Shown here one piece after another: positions 1 to 8,571 of a stretch of 24,025 bases of DNA. The translations under genes and the position numbers were made by a program. The stretch is from Planctomycetota bacterium (GTDB lineage: Bacteria; Planctomycetota; Phycisphaerae; Sedimentisphaerales; Anaerobacaceae). The stretch covers positions 1 to 24,025 of the forward strand of contig JAPLMV010000017.1 in NCBI GenBank assembly GCA_026386835.1, read 5' to 3'. Each line of letters starts with the position of its first letter. Within the stretch, counting starts at the first letter, position 1. The notes under the pieces were generated by a model. It was not told the DNA's origin and ran no database searches. It worked only from the letters and a program-made list of their open reading frames with translations.

Positions 1-547
1 AGATAATCTGGATCAACGGAAAGGACCGTATCTGGATAGAGCTACCGCAAATGCGTTTGCACTGGGCGTTAGTACTTTACCAGGGGCTAAGGATGGTTTG
101 TTTGATAGGGTGGATGTGTCGGCGGCTGGATTGAATCCGGATACCTATGTGCTTTGTGATTCATTCCCTGTCAAGAAACTGATATTAGCCAATGGGGCGG
201 TTGTTACCGCCGGTACGCCGATACTTTATTACAAGGCAGAGACTACGAGCAAACAATGGGGTCCTCCCGGACAGATTAACAATCGAATTTACTTTGATGA
301 TGATAATCGAAAACTGGTATCTTTAAGGAAGATGACGGATAAAACTATTTCCGGAATTCATCCGCTTGGTGAAGATGACTATGCCGCATTATTTCCTCAG
401 GGTTGCTCGAATTTCTACCATTATCTGACAGACCCGAAGGTAACAGGAATATTGGGCGGCTGGCCTGTAAATTCTGATTCTTATGTTCTAATATCGGCTG
501 GTGCGGATGGGTTATATGGAACGGCGGACGACATAATAAATAAATAA
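1..547 (+). CDS. GspG-like pseudopilin, 3' part only (5' end outside window)
   Basis: The reading frame is already open at base 2 and runs to a TAA at 545-547, so this is the C-terminal part of a gene that begins upstream of the window. The N-terminal prepilin helix is not visible. The assignment rests on the C-terminus, which reads LISAGADGLYGTADDI and closely matches the end of the next gene (ISAGPDKVFDTADDI). In GspG pseudopilins this Asp-rich C-terminal loop binds calcium. The body contains FYHYLTDPKV, typical of the variable globular part. It is the first of six consecutive plus-strand pseudopilin-type genes and is followed after 29 bp by the next. An apparent TTG start at 98 is internal and not the true start. 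Family assignment is inferred from motif and context. Confidence 0.7.
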   Translation, partial: DNLDQRKGPYLDRATANAFALGVSTLPGAKDGLFDRVDVSAAGLNPDTYVLCDSFPVKKLILANGAVVTAGTPILYYKAETTSKQWGPPGQINNRIYFDDDNRKLVSLRKMTDKTISGIHPLGEDDYAALFPQGCSNFYHYLTDPKVTGILGGWPVNSDSYVLISAGADGLYGTADDIINK

Positions 548-548
548 T

Positions 549-571
549 AGCGTTTAGCGTACAGCGTATAG
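549..571. repeat. AGCGTAY heptamer array, copy 1
   Basis: Three in-register heptamers (AGCGTTT, AGCGTAC, AGCGTAT) plus AG lie between two pseudopilin genes. Related arrays are at 2292-2321, 4544-4573 and 9559-9574. Confidence 0.8.
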
Positions 572-576
572 TAAAA

Positions 577-1281
577 ATGAAAATTGCACGAAAACAATTC
601 GGTTTTACGCTCCTGGAGATGATAGTCGTCGTGGCTGTCATTGTGCTGCTAACCTCCATAGTCATCAGCGTAGCCACACGGATTGATAGCCAGTCCAAGG
701 AACGGCTGACGGAAAATACCCTCGGCCTATTGAACGCCGCTCTCGAACAGTATAAGGATTTCGGGTATGAATTGAAGTATAATCCTATCTGGCTTCCTGT
801 TATTCCTGAAGAAAGTGATTTTTTCCTCGGGCTTCAATTTCCGATTGACTGCAACGGCTTTACAGCAGCAGATGTTGCGACGACGCTGGGGCTTGTTCTC
901 AATGCGGGTGTGGGCGGTGTTGTTATCCCCCCCGCTGGCAACGACCCGAATTATTCCGGCAGCGAGGTATTGTATTTCTTTTTAAGCAAAGTTCCCGCCA
1001 ATAAGGAGATACTGAGTAGAATCGGTAAATCGCTGATAACCAATATCGGCAGCGGCGGGCAGGCGATGGACATCGAGATAAACGGCATAAAGTATCCATT
1101 GTACAGGTTCGTTGACGCATGGGGTACGACGCTGCGGTATGACTACTACTATGATGAGGCGCCGCCATTTAATAACATCAACAAGATTAATAATATGAAA
1201 AATAGCAAAAGGAGTTTTCCATTGATTATATCGGCTGGGCCGGACAAGGTTTTCGACACAGCCGATGACATTAAAAACTAA
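577..1281 (+). CDS. GspG-like type II secretion pseudopilin
   Basis: A 234-aa protein starting with a class III (prepilin) signal: MKIARKQFG followed by FTLLEMIVVVAVIVLL. Prepilin peptidase should cut after Gly9, methylate Phe10 and leave Glu14 (the +5 Glu) at the head of a hydrophobic helix of about 20 residues that packs in the pseudopilus core. The C-terminus (ISAGPDKVFDTADDI) has the Asp pattern of the GspG calcium loop. No good Shine-Dalgarno precedes the ATG; instead an AGCGTAY heptamer array ends 5 bp upstream. The first 26 bases of this gene are repeated exactly at the start of the gene at 1483. Acts in the inner membrane/periplasm as a pilus-like subunit; which cargo is secreted cannot be told. 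Confidence 0.85.
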   Translation: MKIARKQFGFTLLEMIVVVAVIVLLTSIVISVATRIDSQSKERLTENTLGLLNAALEQYKDFGYELKYNPIWLPVIPEESDFFLGLQFPIDCNGFTAADVATTLGLVLNAGVGGVVIPPAGNDPNYSGSEVLYFFLSKVPANKEILSRIGKSLITNIGSGGQAMDIEINGIKYPLYRFVDAWGTTLRYDYYYDEAPPFNNINKINNMKNSKRSFPLIISAGPDKVFDTADDIKN

Positions 1282-1482
1282 AAAGTTAATCCCTAAGGGA
1301 CAGGCGTGTAAAACTCAAAATTGTGGGATGAAGACTGAATAAATTATTTAGACACTGATTAACACTGATAAAAGAAATGGATTCCTGCTTTCGCAGGAAT
1401 GACAACCCCAGCAAAAGCTGGTGGAAATCTGTGTCAAAAAGAATTAGAAATTGATTTTTGTGTCTTAGTGGTGAAAAAAGTA
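1282..1482. repeat. Gap with short palindromic and dispersed repeats
   Basis: The 200-bp gap holds a palindrome (ATTCCTGC at 1381-1388 with GCAGGAAT at 1393-1400, 4-nt loop), a second small hairpin (CCAGC/GCTGG near 1408-1420), and the phrase ACACTGATTAACACTGAT around 1351-1370, whose reverse complement recurs near 2487-2512. The TTCCTGC...GCAGGAA element belongs to the same family as the pair at 8621-8690. No gene is supported here; an open frame starting at 1399 is an extension of the next gene through repeat sequence. Confidence 0.6.
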
Positions 1483-2286
1483 ATGAAAATTGCACGAAAA
1501 CAATTCGGCATGACGCTGGTTGAGACGACGGTAACGGTGGCGATTGTATCACTGCTGGCCGTGTTGTCGACACCGTCTATTCGTGCATATTTCGATGCGA
1601 TAGGCTCGCCCGCCGAGGTCAAAGGCGCCATAGGCGCTGCTTTTGCGTCGGCTCGCGCGATAGCAGCAAAAAAGCAGCATTATGCAGGCGTCAGGTTCCA
1701 GCAGGATTCCTCCGGCAAGCAATATATGATTTTTATTATCAACGACCCCGCTATCGGAGCTACTTTCTTCAGGGCGGCGGATGGGGAAAAACCAATAAAG
1801 CTGCCGGACAATATCGGCGTCATGGATTTGAAACTGGGCTCAACCGGATCGGATATTTCTCTGAATACGGACATTTCGAATGACTGGCAAGTTACAGACA
1901 CAACCACATTTTCCATAATCTTTTCGCCTGCAGGAAAAATGGTGATACACAACGATGTTCGTGTCAGAAACAGAGATGGCATTATTGACTCGACTTCAGG
2001 GAATGGACATTTCAGCGAGGATGATGTTTTCAATAAAAAAGCCGATGTCGATGCTGGAACAGGGATGTTCTACCAGGATGATTACTATAGTTCAAGCGGC
2101 CTCACCAATTCGTATGGAGAACTTGGTCTTGGGCCGGAATCCAGCAGGAACAGTTTTGTTATCTACGACAAAACTGAGTTTAATAAAGTGGATCCAGCCA
2201 GGAGGTGGACGGATTATTTGTACAAGTTGGCTTCGGAGGTGATTTATATTAACCCGTATACCGGAACGATTATTCAGGGACAATAG
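1483..2286 (+). CDS. GspH-like pseudopilin
   Basis: The frame is open from 1399, but the natural start is the ATG at 1483. It gives MKIARKQFG followed by MTLVETTVTVAIVSLLAVLS, a prepilin signal with +5 Glu, and the preceding 28 codons are repeat-derived sequence. The resulting protein has 267 aa. Early conserved segments such as AFASARAIAAKKQHYAGVRF fit the GspH/FimT type, where the helix is followed by a beta-rich globular domain. The +1 residue is Met rather than Phe, which is tolerated in pseudopilins. No strong ribosome binding site is visible. Third of six genes in the operon. GspH versus another minor pseudopilin is inferred from position (before I, J and K) and general pattern. Confidence 0.78.
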   Translation: MKIARKQFGMTLVETTVTVAIVSLLAVLSTPSIRAYFDAIGSPAEVKGAIGAAFASARAIAAKKQHYAGVRFQQDSSGKQYMIFIINDPAIGATFFRAADGEKPIKLPDNIGVMDLKLGSTGSDISLNTDISNDWQVTDTTTFSIIFSPAGKMVIHNDVRVRNRDGIIDSTSGNGHFSEDDVFNKKADVDAGTGMFYQDDYYSSSGLTNSYGELGLGPESSRNSFVIYDKTEFNKVDPARRWTDYLYKLASEVIYINPYTGTIIQGQ

Positions 2287-2291
2287 AAAAT

Positions 2292-2321
2292 AGCGTATAG
2301 CGTGTAGCGTACAGCGTATAG
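2292..2321. repeat. AGCGTAY heptamer array, copy 2
   Basis: Four contiguous heptamers (AGCGTAT, AGCGTGT, AGCGTAC, AGCGTAT) plus AG follow 5 bp after the stop codon of the GspH-like gene. Confidence 0.85.
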
Positions 2322-2546
2322 AAAAATTAAGGATTGACCACGAAGGCACGAAGGTGCAAAGAATTGATTAATGATTAATGATGATTGATTATTGAGTTAA
2401 ACAAGACAGATTTGAATCCGAGTTAATCCGTGAAAATCCGTGGTTAAAAACTTTAGTGTATTGGTGTCTTAGTGGTGGATAAAAAATCAGTGTTAATCAG
2501 TGAAATCAGTGTCAAAAAAAAGAATTCTCTGTGGCAAAGTTAGTTG
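2322..2546. repeat. Gap built of short dispersed repeat phrases
   Basis: The gap contains CACGAAGGCACGAAGG (2340-2355), AATCCGTGAAAATCCGTGG (about 2424-2443) and AATCAGTG units in ATCAGTGTTAATCAGTG (about 2488-2504). Similar phrases recur at 1351-1370 (inverted) and near 19420-19440 and 19588-19600. No gene, clear promoter or terminator was seen. Confidence 0.55.
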
Positions 2547-3368
2547 ATGGAAAATGAGAATATAATGAACTACGAACTGAAAAATAAAGGCTTTTCGCTT
2601 ACCGAAGTGCTGATGGCGATAGGGATATTCAGCGTGGCGATGATTTTTATAGCGGGGGCATTTCCGGTAGCGATTCATTTCACGACCATCGCAAGCGAGC
2701 AGACAATTGCTGCTGTGGTGGCAGATGAGGCCTTTGCAAAGATTCGGCTGTATGGCGTTAATCCATTGGACCCGAATATGCAAAGTGGCCGGACGATACA
2801 GGTGCCGTTTGAAAATGTCAAGGTTACTGATATTAACCCCAATGAGTTTGCATATCCTTCGGACCCCGCTGTCGATATATCGCAGAAGCAATACTACTGG
2901 TCGGCTATCTGCAGGCGAGTTGGAAACATTGGAAGCAGGGATGTTCAGGTTACAGTCTTTGTATCGAGAAAAATCGGCACAGGGACAACGTATTATGTTC
3001 GAGACGATTATGCTAACTGGACTAACTGGCCTGGGCTTGTAACAGTTGATTATCCGGCAGCAGTACCGGTAGGGGTTCAAGCAGGCGGCGTGAACGATGA
3101 GATTGTTATAACCGACCTTGACCTTCCAATTGACCCTCATGAAGAGACGTTTGTCAACGATGGGTACACGATAGTCGAGGATTCGACAGGCCAGGTATAT
3201 CGGGTGCTGCAGCGGTATGGAGCCCCAGCGGGTACTGTGCAGCTCGACAAGGTTTGGAATGCGAACGGTACGTATCCTCTCACGACTTATGTCTGGGTGA
3301 TTCCGCCTCCCGCTACGGGCGGCAGGTATCCGTGTGTCGGCGTATTCCAGAAGGTGATAAGATTCTAA
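2547..3368 (+). CDS. GspI/PilV-like pseudopilin
   Basis: Prepilin-type protein with the signal ...NYELKNKG followed by FSLTEVLMAIGIFSVAMIFIAG, cut expected after the Gly, with Glu at +5. Two ATG starts are possible: 2547 and 2565. The second gives a 9-residue leader (MNYELKNKG) typical of the family and has GAG six bases upstream, so either may be used. The mature part is beta-rich (for example YYWSAICRRVGNIGSRDVQVTVFVSRK), as in GspI, and lacks the GspG calcium motif. Total length is about 267-273 aa, longer than the roughly 120-aa enterobacterial GspI. It is fourth in the pseudopilin run and is followed by a repeat-rich 91-bp gap before the GspJ-like gene. Confidence 0.75.
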   Translation: MENENIMNYELKNKGFSLTEVLMAIGIFSVAMIFIAGAFPVAIHFTTIASEQTIAAVVADEAFAKIRLYGVNPLDPNMQSGRTIQVPFENVKVTDINPNEFAYPSDPAVDISQKQYYWSAICRRVGNIGSRDVQVTVFVSRKIGTGTTYYVRDDYANWTNWPGLVTVDYPAAVPVGVQAGGVNDEIVITDLDLPIDPHEETFVNDGYTIVEDSTGQVYRVLQRYGAPAGTVQLDKVWNANGTYPLTTYVWVIPPPATGGRYPCVGVFQKVIRF

Positions 3369-3424
3369 CCGCTGAGTACGCAAAGAGCGCAGAGGGCTAA
3401 AAGTAAACTCTGTGAGCTCAGCGG
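3369..3424. repeat. Intergenic stem-loop repeat
   Basis: CCGCTGAG at 3369-3376 pairs with CTCAGCGG at 3417-3424, with GCGCAGAG and CTCTGTG able to extend the structure inside. It belongs to a CGCAGAG-type short repeat and begins immediately after the stop codon of the upstream gene. There is no T-run after it, so a terminator role is doubtful. Confidence 0.5.
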
Positions 3425-3459
3425 CCTCTGCGGTAATAAAAAAGGTGTGAAAGAAGAAT

Positions 3460-4545
3460 ATGAAGAAGGGATTTACACTAATTGAGGTTGTGGTTGCCGT
3501 GGGGCTGCTGGCGATGGTGATTGGCTTTTCGAGCCTCATATTCAAGGTCAGCATAGAAACGCGGCGAACGGCAGGCGCCAATGCCGAGATAATGCAGAAA
3601 CTGCGGGCGATAACAAATCAGTTGAACCGCGATTTTACCGGGATTCGGCCTGATGCTCCGCTTTTGATATGGTTCGATGCTAATAACCCTGATTATAGAT
3701 ACGACCAGATTATGTTTTTTGCAGACGGTGATTTCCAGTCAACGCAGTTGTATAGCGGCACGCCTGTTATAGGCAATGTCGCCAGAATCTATTACGGGCA
3801 GGCATCGGTTTACTCGCCTACATATGGTTTTTATATTTGCCCATGGGATCAGCCTTACCCATTTGATCAGTCTGGTGACAATTATTCTGACAAAATGCTT
3901 AATACAAGAGAAAGAATGCTCGCCAGGCGCACGCACATATTAACGGCTGACAGCAGCCTTAAGCAGTTTCCGCTTGAGGGCGCAAATTTTTCGGCGAGCT
4001 TCACACCGACTGGTAATGACAGTAATGAGTATGACACCAATTCTCTGTCTCAGTGGAAGGTGATAACCAGCACGCAAGCTAATAATGATAAGATTATTGC
4101 AACCTGTTTCGATAACACCAGCGGCAGGCCGCAAATCGATTTCGTATCTCAGCCGCTGGTTGGCTTGCATATGCTGATGACCGAGGGCGTGGGAAGTTTT
4201 GCGGTGCAGTGGGCGTATTCTTGTACCGCATCAGGCGGGAATACGGAGTATCGTTGGTGGCCAGCAGATAACCCTGATGGGGATGCAGCAACGGTTGATT
4301 CTGACTTTGGCAATTTGATGGGCATGGGCAAGCTTCGATTTGGAATTTACTTTAATATGTCAGGTGGTGTGACTGTTGCTAATACCCCTGATTGGTCTGG
4401 TTCAGACCAGGCCAAGACAGAAAATGCAACGCCGTTTGCAGGTTTCTTCCCCAGAGCATTGAAGTTTACGTTCAGGATATACGATTCGAAGGGAATAATA
4501 AAAGGCGGCAGGACGTTTACGCATATTGTGTATTTAGAAAAATAG
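3460..4545 (+). CDS. GspJ-like pseudopilin
   Basis: A 361-aa protein with a very short prepilin leader: MKKG followed by FTLIEVVVAVGLLAMVIGFSS, +5 Glu present. After the helix comes EIMQKLRAITNQLNRDFTGI, matching the GspJ/PulJ pattern in which the helix continues into a segment ending with a conserved Arg-Asp before the beta domain. A GAAAGAAGA stretch lies before the ATG. It is longer than classical GspJ (about 200 aa), consistent with the enlarged minor pseudopilins of this operon. With the GspI-like and GspK-like products it would form the pseudopilus tip (known for E. coli GspI-J-K). The stop codon TAG (4543-4545) is itself part of an AGCGTAY repeat array. Confidence 0.8.
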   Translation: MKKGFTLIEVVVAVGLLAMVIGFSSLIFKVSIETRRTAGANAEIMQKLRAITNQLNRDFTGIRPDAPLLIWFDANNPDYRYDQIMFFADGDFQSTQLYSGTPVIGNVARIYYGQASVYSPTYGFYICPWDQPYPFDQSGDNYSDKMLNTRERMLARRTHILTADSSLKQFPLEGANFSASFTPTGNDSNEYDTNSLSQWKVITSTQANNDKIIATCFDNTSGRPQIDFVSQPLVGLHMLMTEGVGSFAVQWAYSCTASGGNTEYRWWPADNPDGDAATVDSDFGNLMGMGKLRFGIYFNMSGGVTVANTPDWSGSDQAKTENATPFAGFFPRALKFTFRIYDSKGIIKGGRTFTHIVYLEK

Positions 4546-4573
4546 CGTATGGCGTATAGCGGATAGCGTATAG
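4544..4573. repeat. AGCGTAY heptamer array, copy 3
   Basis: Four heptamers (AGCGTAT, GGCGTAT, AGCGGAT, AGCGTAT) plus AG. The array begins inside the TAG stop of the GspJ-like gene and ends about 10 bp before the ribosome binding site of the GspK-like gene. Confidence 0.85.
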
Positions 4574-4593
4574 GGCAAAAAAAGGTGATTGAT

Positions 4594-7551
4594 ATGGCGA
4601 AGAAAAATTTTGCTGAAAAGTCGGGTTCGGCTATGATTCTGGTTGTAGTGCTGACGAGCCTATTGTCTATTCTGGCGGTGATGTTTATGCTCTCATCGCG
4701 GGTGGATAAAATTACAGCATCAGCCATATCGGGCAATAAGGAACTTGATTACGGCGTAGATTCGGTTGTGGCGAAGATATCGCAGCAGCTCGTTGAGGAT
4801 GTCAATTTCCCATACGAGGAATACTATGATTATCCCGATGCGAACAATCCCTGGCTGGCAAATCTTGAGCCGTATGATAATGGTGGGTACAAATGGCGGC
4901 ATATAAGTGATATTTATAATCAGCTTGGCGGTGCTGCCTATAATCTTCAGGCGAGTATTTGCGATGAATACCAAACAGTCATTTCTGCCGGGATTGTTGC
5001 CGATGCGGATGGCGACGGCGTTTCGGATTCGGTATGGGTTGAACTTCCCGATGTGAACTCGAGCAAGGGTAAGCCGGTTTATGCAGCCGTAAGGGTCATA
5101 GACAATGGTGCAATGCTTAACGTCAATACGGCATATCTGTTTGACCCTAATGAAACTAATCGTTCGAGAATTGATGGCTCAACACAAACACAGATAAATC
5201 TTGCAGCACTATCGCAGCGTGGTGATAATGGTATTCCTTTGGATGCGGCGACGAAATTGCAGGTGTGGCGAAGCGGAAGTGCGGCGACTGATATAACAAG
5301 TTATGAGCAGAATGTTGTCTGGAATTACGGCCAGCAGTTCGGAACATATACGCCTTTTGATATTTCCGATGAGCTTAAATTACGCAACCGTTATATATTA
5401 AATTATAACATAATGACATCGAGGATCGAAGAATTGTGGACGTGGGCATATGACGGGGGGCTGAAAGTGCCACGGGATTCTTCAACCGGTGTGAATGGTG
5501 CAAATTGGGTTTATCGAGTTAACAATATTTCTCCTGACCCTTGTGACTACGATTATCGCCACATATCGACCACCTATAATGTGGACAGGATGATTGCACC
5601 CGATGGTGCGATTATGGTAAATGCCAACGCTATTGCTGATATCAATGCTGCGAATGTGTTGTACGACAGGCTGCGGCGATGTATCGACCCTTGTGTGAGT
5701 GATGTTGATTTTAACCGCTATAGCGCACAGCTTGCGCAGATAGCTGCCAACATAAATGATTCGAGCGATGGCGATGCGAATGTTACAATTATTTATGACC
5801 GCGACAGGCTGGGGGTTTTGCATGAGCCGCATTATGGTTTTGAACGGCCTTGCATCTTTATATCCGAACTTGTCTATAAGCTGGTGAAGATAACAGATCC
5901 ATTTCTCCCGTCAGGTTACCAAACCAACTGGTCTTATGGAATCGAACTTAGCAAGCTTTATCCGGGCGCAAATGGCGACAACTGGCAGCTTTTAATTGGC
6001 AGCACCTCATATCCTCTTCCACCTGATTTTACCAGTAGTGCAAACAAGTATTACGTCAAGTTATTTGATGACCCCAATGCGTCGCTATTGTCTACGGTGA
6101 ATTTTGACGACAGCCCTGAGGATGGTGAAACAGATGTGAGTCCGAATGTAATTCTTGGCTGGCCTCTAAGCTGGATGCCTGGTGTGACATCATGCGATGT
6201 ATATTTCGGCACTGATTACAGTAATGTAACAGATGCAAATAACAATTCGGTAATGTGGCCCGAATTCAAAGGAAATCAGCCAGTGACTTCGAATTTCTAT
6301 GACCCTGTCGGGTCTTTGAATCAAGAAACGTACTATTGGCGAATTGACGACCTTGATGCGTCAGGCAGTGTGGTTGCCAAAGGCGATGTCTGGAGTTTTG
6401 CGGTTGGCAATCCTGAGCCGAATGTTATCAGCCTGAGTCCGGGTCAGATTATTTTTGATGCTAACAGTATCATATCTCTGCAGCGTGAAGTCAATGGCCA
6501 TTGGCTGACTGTTGATTCTGTTGCGGTGCCGGCTGGACTGGTGGAAGAACCTAATGTGGCTAATACATGGGTTCGCAGTTTTCAGAGGGATATGACCGTT
6601 CAGAGATGGATAAAACGGCTGTGGAGTCCTGTTATCGAGTTGGCCCTTGGGCAAAGCACGCTTGGCAATCATAATGATTTTAATAATCCAGGTGCAGGAA
6701 GTATGCAAGCCAGGCCTGCCCCATTTGATAATACAGGCGACCTTGCGATGGTTTTCAGCAAAAGCACATATTATGATACGGCCGCAGGCCAGAGTACTTT
6801 GTATGCAGTTGGGTATAATAACGAAACCGAAGAAGTTGTACGGATTGATTTGAGAGACCCGAACTTCCAGCGGATTTTCCAATATGTAAGTGTCTTTGGC
6901 CATGCCGACAGTAATGGCAGGGTAAAGGGCAGGATAAATATAAATACAGCCCCCTGGTATGTTATAGCGCAATTGCCCTGGGTCTCACAGAGAAGAGAAG
7001 TGCCGAGTGATTATGACCCTAGCGCTCTTGCACAGGCAATAGTTGCTTACAGGGATAAACTTAATCTTGGCAGCCCAGCCAAGCCTGATTATTATCATGG
7101 CGGTGATTATGACAGCAGACACCAGGAAACTGGAATAACGGGTTTGCGGGAAGAGCCGGGCTTTAATAGTATAGCTGAACTGGCGATGGTGGTTGATAAG
7201 AACATAAATACAACAACCGATATCCTGATGAACTATTACGATATGCGCTATTATGTTCTTGGCGGCAGGCAAAACATCCCACAGATGGGGTTTCCCGACC
7301 TTACGTTCAACGAACGAACGGGGCACGATGACGCACCAGGGGACATGGAAAAGCGGTATCTGGTATTCTCAAGGATAAGCGACCTTGTTACGGTACGAAG
7401 CGACGTCTTTACGGCTTATGTCCTCGTTCGTGTCGGAAACAACGGCCCGCAGAAAAGGGTTATTGCGATACTTGATAGAAGCGAGGTTACCCCAGGCGGA
7501 AGCGGCAAGGTTAAGGTTATTGCGGTTCATCCTGTGCCGGACCCGAGATAA
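4594..7551 (+). CDS. Giant GspK-like minor pseudopilin with inserted beta-sandwich-like domain
   Basis: Start ATG at 4594 is preferred over a GTG at 4585 because AAAGGTG sits 6 bases before it; the product is 985 aa. The N-terminus (AEKSG then SAMILVVVLTSLLSILAVMF) is a prepilin-like helix without the +5 Glu, the hallmark of the tip subunit GspK. Typical GspK segments follow: LNVNTAYLFD about residue 175 and GRININTAPWYVIAQLPW about residue 780, the latter in the helical domain. Classical GspK is about 330 aa. Part of the extra length is a module at about residues 495-610 with DVYFGTDYSNV and YYWRIDDLDASG...VWSF, resembling a fibronectin III-like module frequent in planctomycete extracellular proteins (from memory). 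It is the last gene of the operon. Confidence 0.8.
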   Translation: MAKKNFAEKSGSAMILVVVLTSLLSILAVMFMLSSRVDKITASAISGNKELDYGVDSVVAKISQQLVEDVNFPYEEYYDYPDANNPWLANLEPYDNGGYKWRHISDIYNQLGGAAYNLQASICDEYQTVISAGIVADADGDGVSDSVWVELPDVNSSKGKPVYAAVRVIDNGAMLNVNTAYLFDPNETNRSRIDGSTQTQINLAALSQRGDNGIPLDAATKLQVWRSGSAATDITSYEQNVVWNYGQQFGTYTPFDISDELKLRNRYILNYNIMTSRIEELWTWAYDGGLKVPRDSSTGVNGANWVYRVNNISPDPCDYDYRHISTTYNVDRMIAPDGAIMVNANAIADINAANVLYDRLRRCIDPCVSDVDFNRYSAQLAQIAANINDSSDGDANVTIIYDRDRLGVLHEPHYGFERPCIFISELVYKLVKITDPFLPSGYQTNWSYGIELSKLYPGANGDNWQLLIGSTSYPLPPDFTSSANKYYVKLFDDPNASLLSTVNFDDSPEDGETDVSPNVILGWPLSWMPGVTSCDVYFGTDYSNVTDANNNSVMWPEFKGNQPVTSNFYDPVGSLNQETYYWRIDDLDASGSVVAKGDVWSFAVGNPEPNVISLSPGQIIFDANSIISLQREVNGHWLTVDSVAVPAGLVEEPNVANTWVRSFQRDMTVQRWIKRLWSPVIELALGQSTLGNHNDFNNPGAGSMQARPAPFDNTGDLAMVFSKSTYYDTAAGQSTLYAVGYNNETEEVVRIDLRDPNFQRIFQYVSVFGHADSNGRVKGRININTAPWYVIAQLPWVSQRREVPSDYDPSALAQAIVAYRDKLNLGSPAKPDYYHGGDYDSRHQETGITGLREEPGFNSIAELAMVVDKNINTTTDILMNYYDMRYYVLGGRQNIPQMGFPDLTFNERTGHDDAPGDMEKRYLVFSRISDLVTVRSDVFTAYVLVRVGNNGPQKRVIAILDRSEVTPGGSGKVKVIAVHPVPDPR

Positions 7552-7566
7552 TTTTCAAGTTTCGGC

Positions 7567-7616
7567 GTGGCACGGCCATCCTGGCCATGTCTTCACGGGC
7601 TACAAGCCCGTGCCAC
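7567..7616. repeat. Cruciform-forming inverted repeat after the pseudopilin operon
   Basis: GTGGCACGG (7567-7575) pairs exactly with CCGTGCCAC (7608-7616). Inside are two smaller hairpins, GGCCATCCTGGCC and CGGGCTACAAGCCCG, giving a cloverleaf-like fold. It lies 15 bp after the last pseudopilin gene. There is no poly-T tail; it may be a REP-type element that also acts as an operon boundary. Confidence 0.65.
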
Positions 7617-7629
7617 ATTATAATTTTGG

Positions 7630-7658
7630 TTGTGTCGGCAAGTAAGCGGGGATATAAT
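7630..7658 (+). promoter_or_regulatory. Candidate sigma70 promoter for the FGE-like gene
   Basis: TTGTGT (7630-7635), 17-bp spacer, TATAAT (7653-7658), 49 bp before the start at 7708. The -10 is perfect; the -35 matches partly. Confidence 0.45.
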
Positions 7659-7707
7659 TTCAGCAAACCAACAAAACAAGAAGACTATTTTTAAAGGAGT
7701 GTAAATC

Positions 7708-8571
7708 ATGAAAACAATCATGGCTGTTCTTGTATCTTTGTTTATTGTAGTTGCTGTTACAGCAGCAGAGAAAACTCCATCTCCGAAAACTCCGGCTGTT
7801 CCATTGCAGCAAAAGGCAGCAGCCGAAGCTGGTATGCCGCTCGAAAAGACCATCGAGCTTGGCGTTGATGTAAATATGGTGCTTGTATATATACCGGCTG
7901 GTGAATTCGAGATGGGTTCTCCGGCAGCGGAATTGGAAAGAAATTCTGATGAGGGTCAGCATCATATCAAGCTGACAAAGGCATTTTATATGGGCAAGTT
8001 TGAAGTAACTCAACTTCAATACAGAACCATTATGAATGAAAATAACAGCAAGTTCGGCGGCGATAAGCTGCCTATTGAAAATATCAACTGGCATGAAGCA
8101 GGCCGATTTCTGAAAAAATTGTCCGACAAGACGGGACTGAAATTCCGGCTGCCGACGGAAGCCCAGTGGGAATATGCATGCAGAGCCGGCACTACGACGG
8201 CATTCAATACAGGGACTACCATTGATTCGGACTTTGCCAATTACAATGCCAAGGATGCTTATGCTGACGGCATTATCGGTAAATATTTGGACAGAACGAC
8301 CGACGTCGGCTCCTATCAGCCCAATGCTTTTGGATTGTATGATATGCACGGCAATGTTTGGGAATGGTGCAGCGATATTTATGAAAAAGATTATTACAAA
8401 ATAACCCCCACTATCGACCCTAAGGGGCCGCAGGAAGGCGGTTCGCATGTAATCAGAGGCGGCGCATGGGATGAAAAGGCATATAAATGCCGTTCAGCCA
8501 AGAGGGACTCTCGCGGGCCGAAAGCTGACAGGGCGGACATCGGCTTTCGTGTTGTGCTCGAAATAGAATAG
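7708..8571 (+). CDS. Exported FGE/sulfatase-modifying-factor-family protein, probably not a formylglycine generator
   Basis: A 287-aa protein with a strong AAAGGAG ribosome binding site and a signal peptide (MKTIMAVLVSLFIVVAVTAA, cut near residue 20). After a linker, residues about 55-285 form an FGE-sulfatase (SUMF1-like C-type lectin) domain: MVLVYIPAGEFEMGSP (57-72), FYMGKFEVTQLQY, RLPTEAQWEYACRAGT (147-162), FGLYDMHGNVWEWCSD (208-223), IRGGAWDEKAYKCRSAKRD (249-267), DIGFRVV (277-283). True formylglycine-generating enzymes have two copper-binding cysteines in the last region; only one (Cys261) is present, so catalysis on sulfatases is unlikely. Paralogs of this fold serve many roles, so the substrate is unknown. 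The protein should be periplasmic. It stands alone, with its own promoter and a long inverted repeat behind it. Confidence 0.85.
   Translation: MKTIMAVLVSLFIVVAVTAAEKTPSPKTPAVPLQQKAAAEAGMPLEKTIELGVDVNMVLVYIPAGEFEMGSPAAELERNSDEGQHHIKLTKAFYMGKFEVTQLQYRTIMNENNSKFGGDKLPIENINWHEAGRFLKKLSDKTGLKFRLPTEAQWEYACRAGTTTAFNTGTTIDSDFANYNAKDAYADGIIGKYLDRTTDVGSYQPNAFGLYDMHGNVWEWCSDIYEKDYYKITPTIDPKGPQEGGSHVIRGGAWDEKAYKCRSAKRDSRGPKADRADIGFRVVLEIE

Noticed and set aside
549..571. Possible CRISPR-like array
   Set aside because: Units are 7 bp and contiguous with no spacers; no cas genes in the window.
2493..3581. Long minus-strand open frame (362 codons) opposite the GspI-like gene
   Set aside because: It is antisense to a well-supported pseudopilin, runs into repeat sequence at both ends and has no recognisable domain; a codon-bias shadow.
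7660..8448. Minus-strand open frame (262 codons) opposite the FGE-like gene
   Set aside because: The plus-strand gene has a signal peptide, strong ribosome binding site and full family motifs; the antisense frame has none.
7708..8571. True formylglycine-generating enzyme
   Set aside because: The first of the two active-site cysteines is absent (GGAWDEKAYKC) and no sulfatase gene is nearby.
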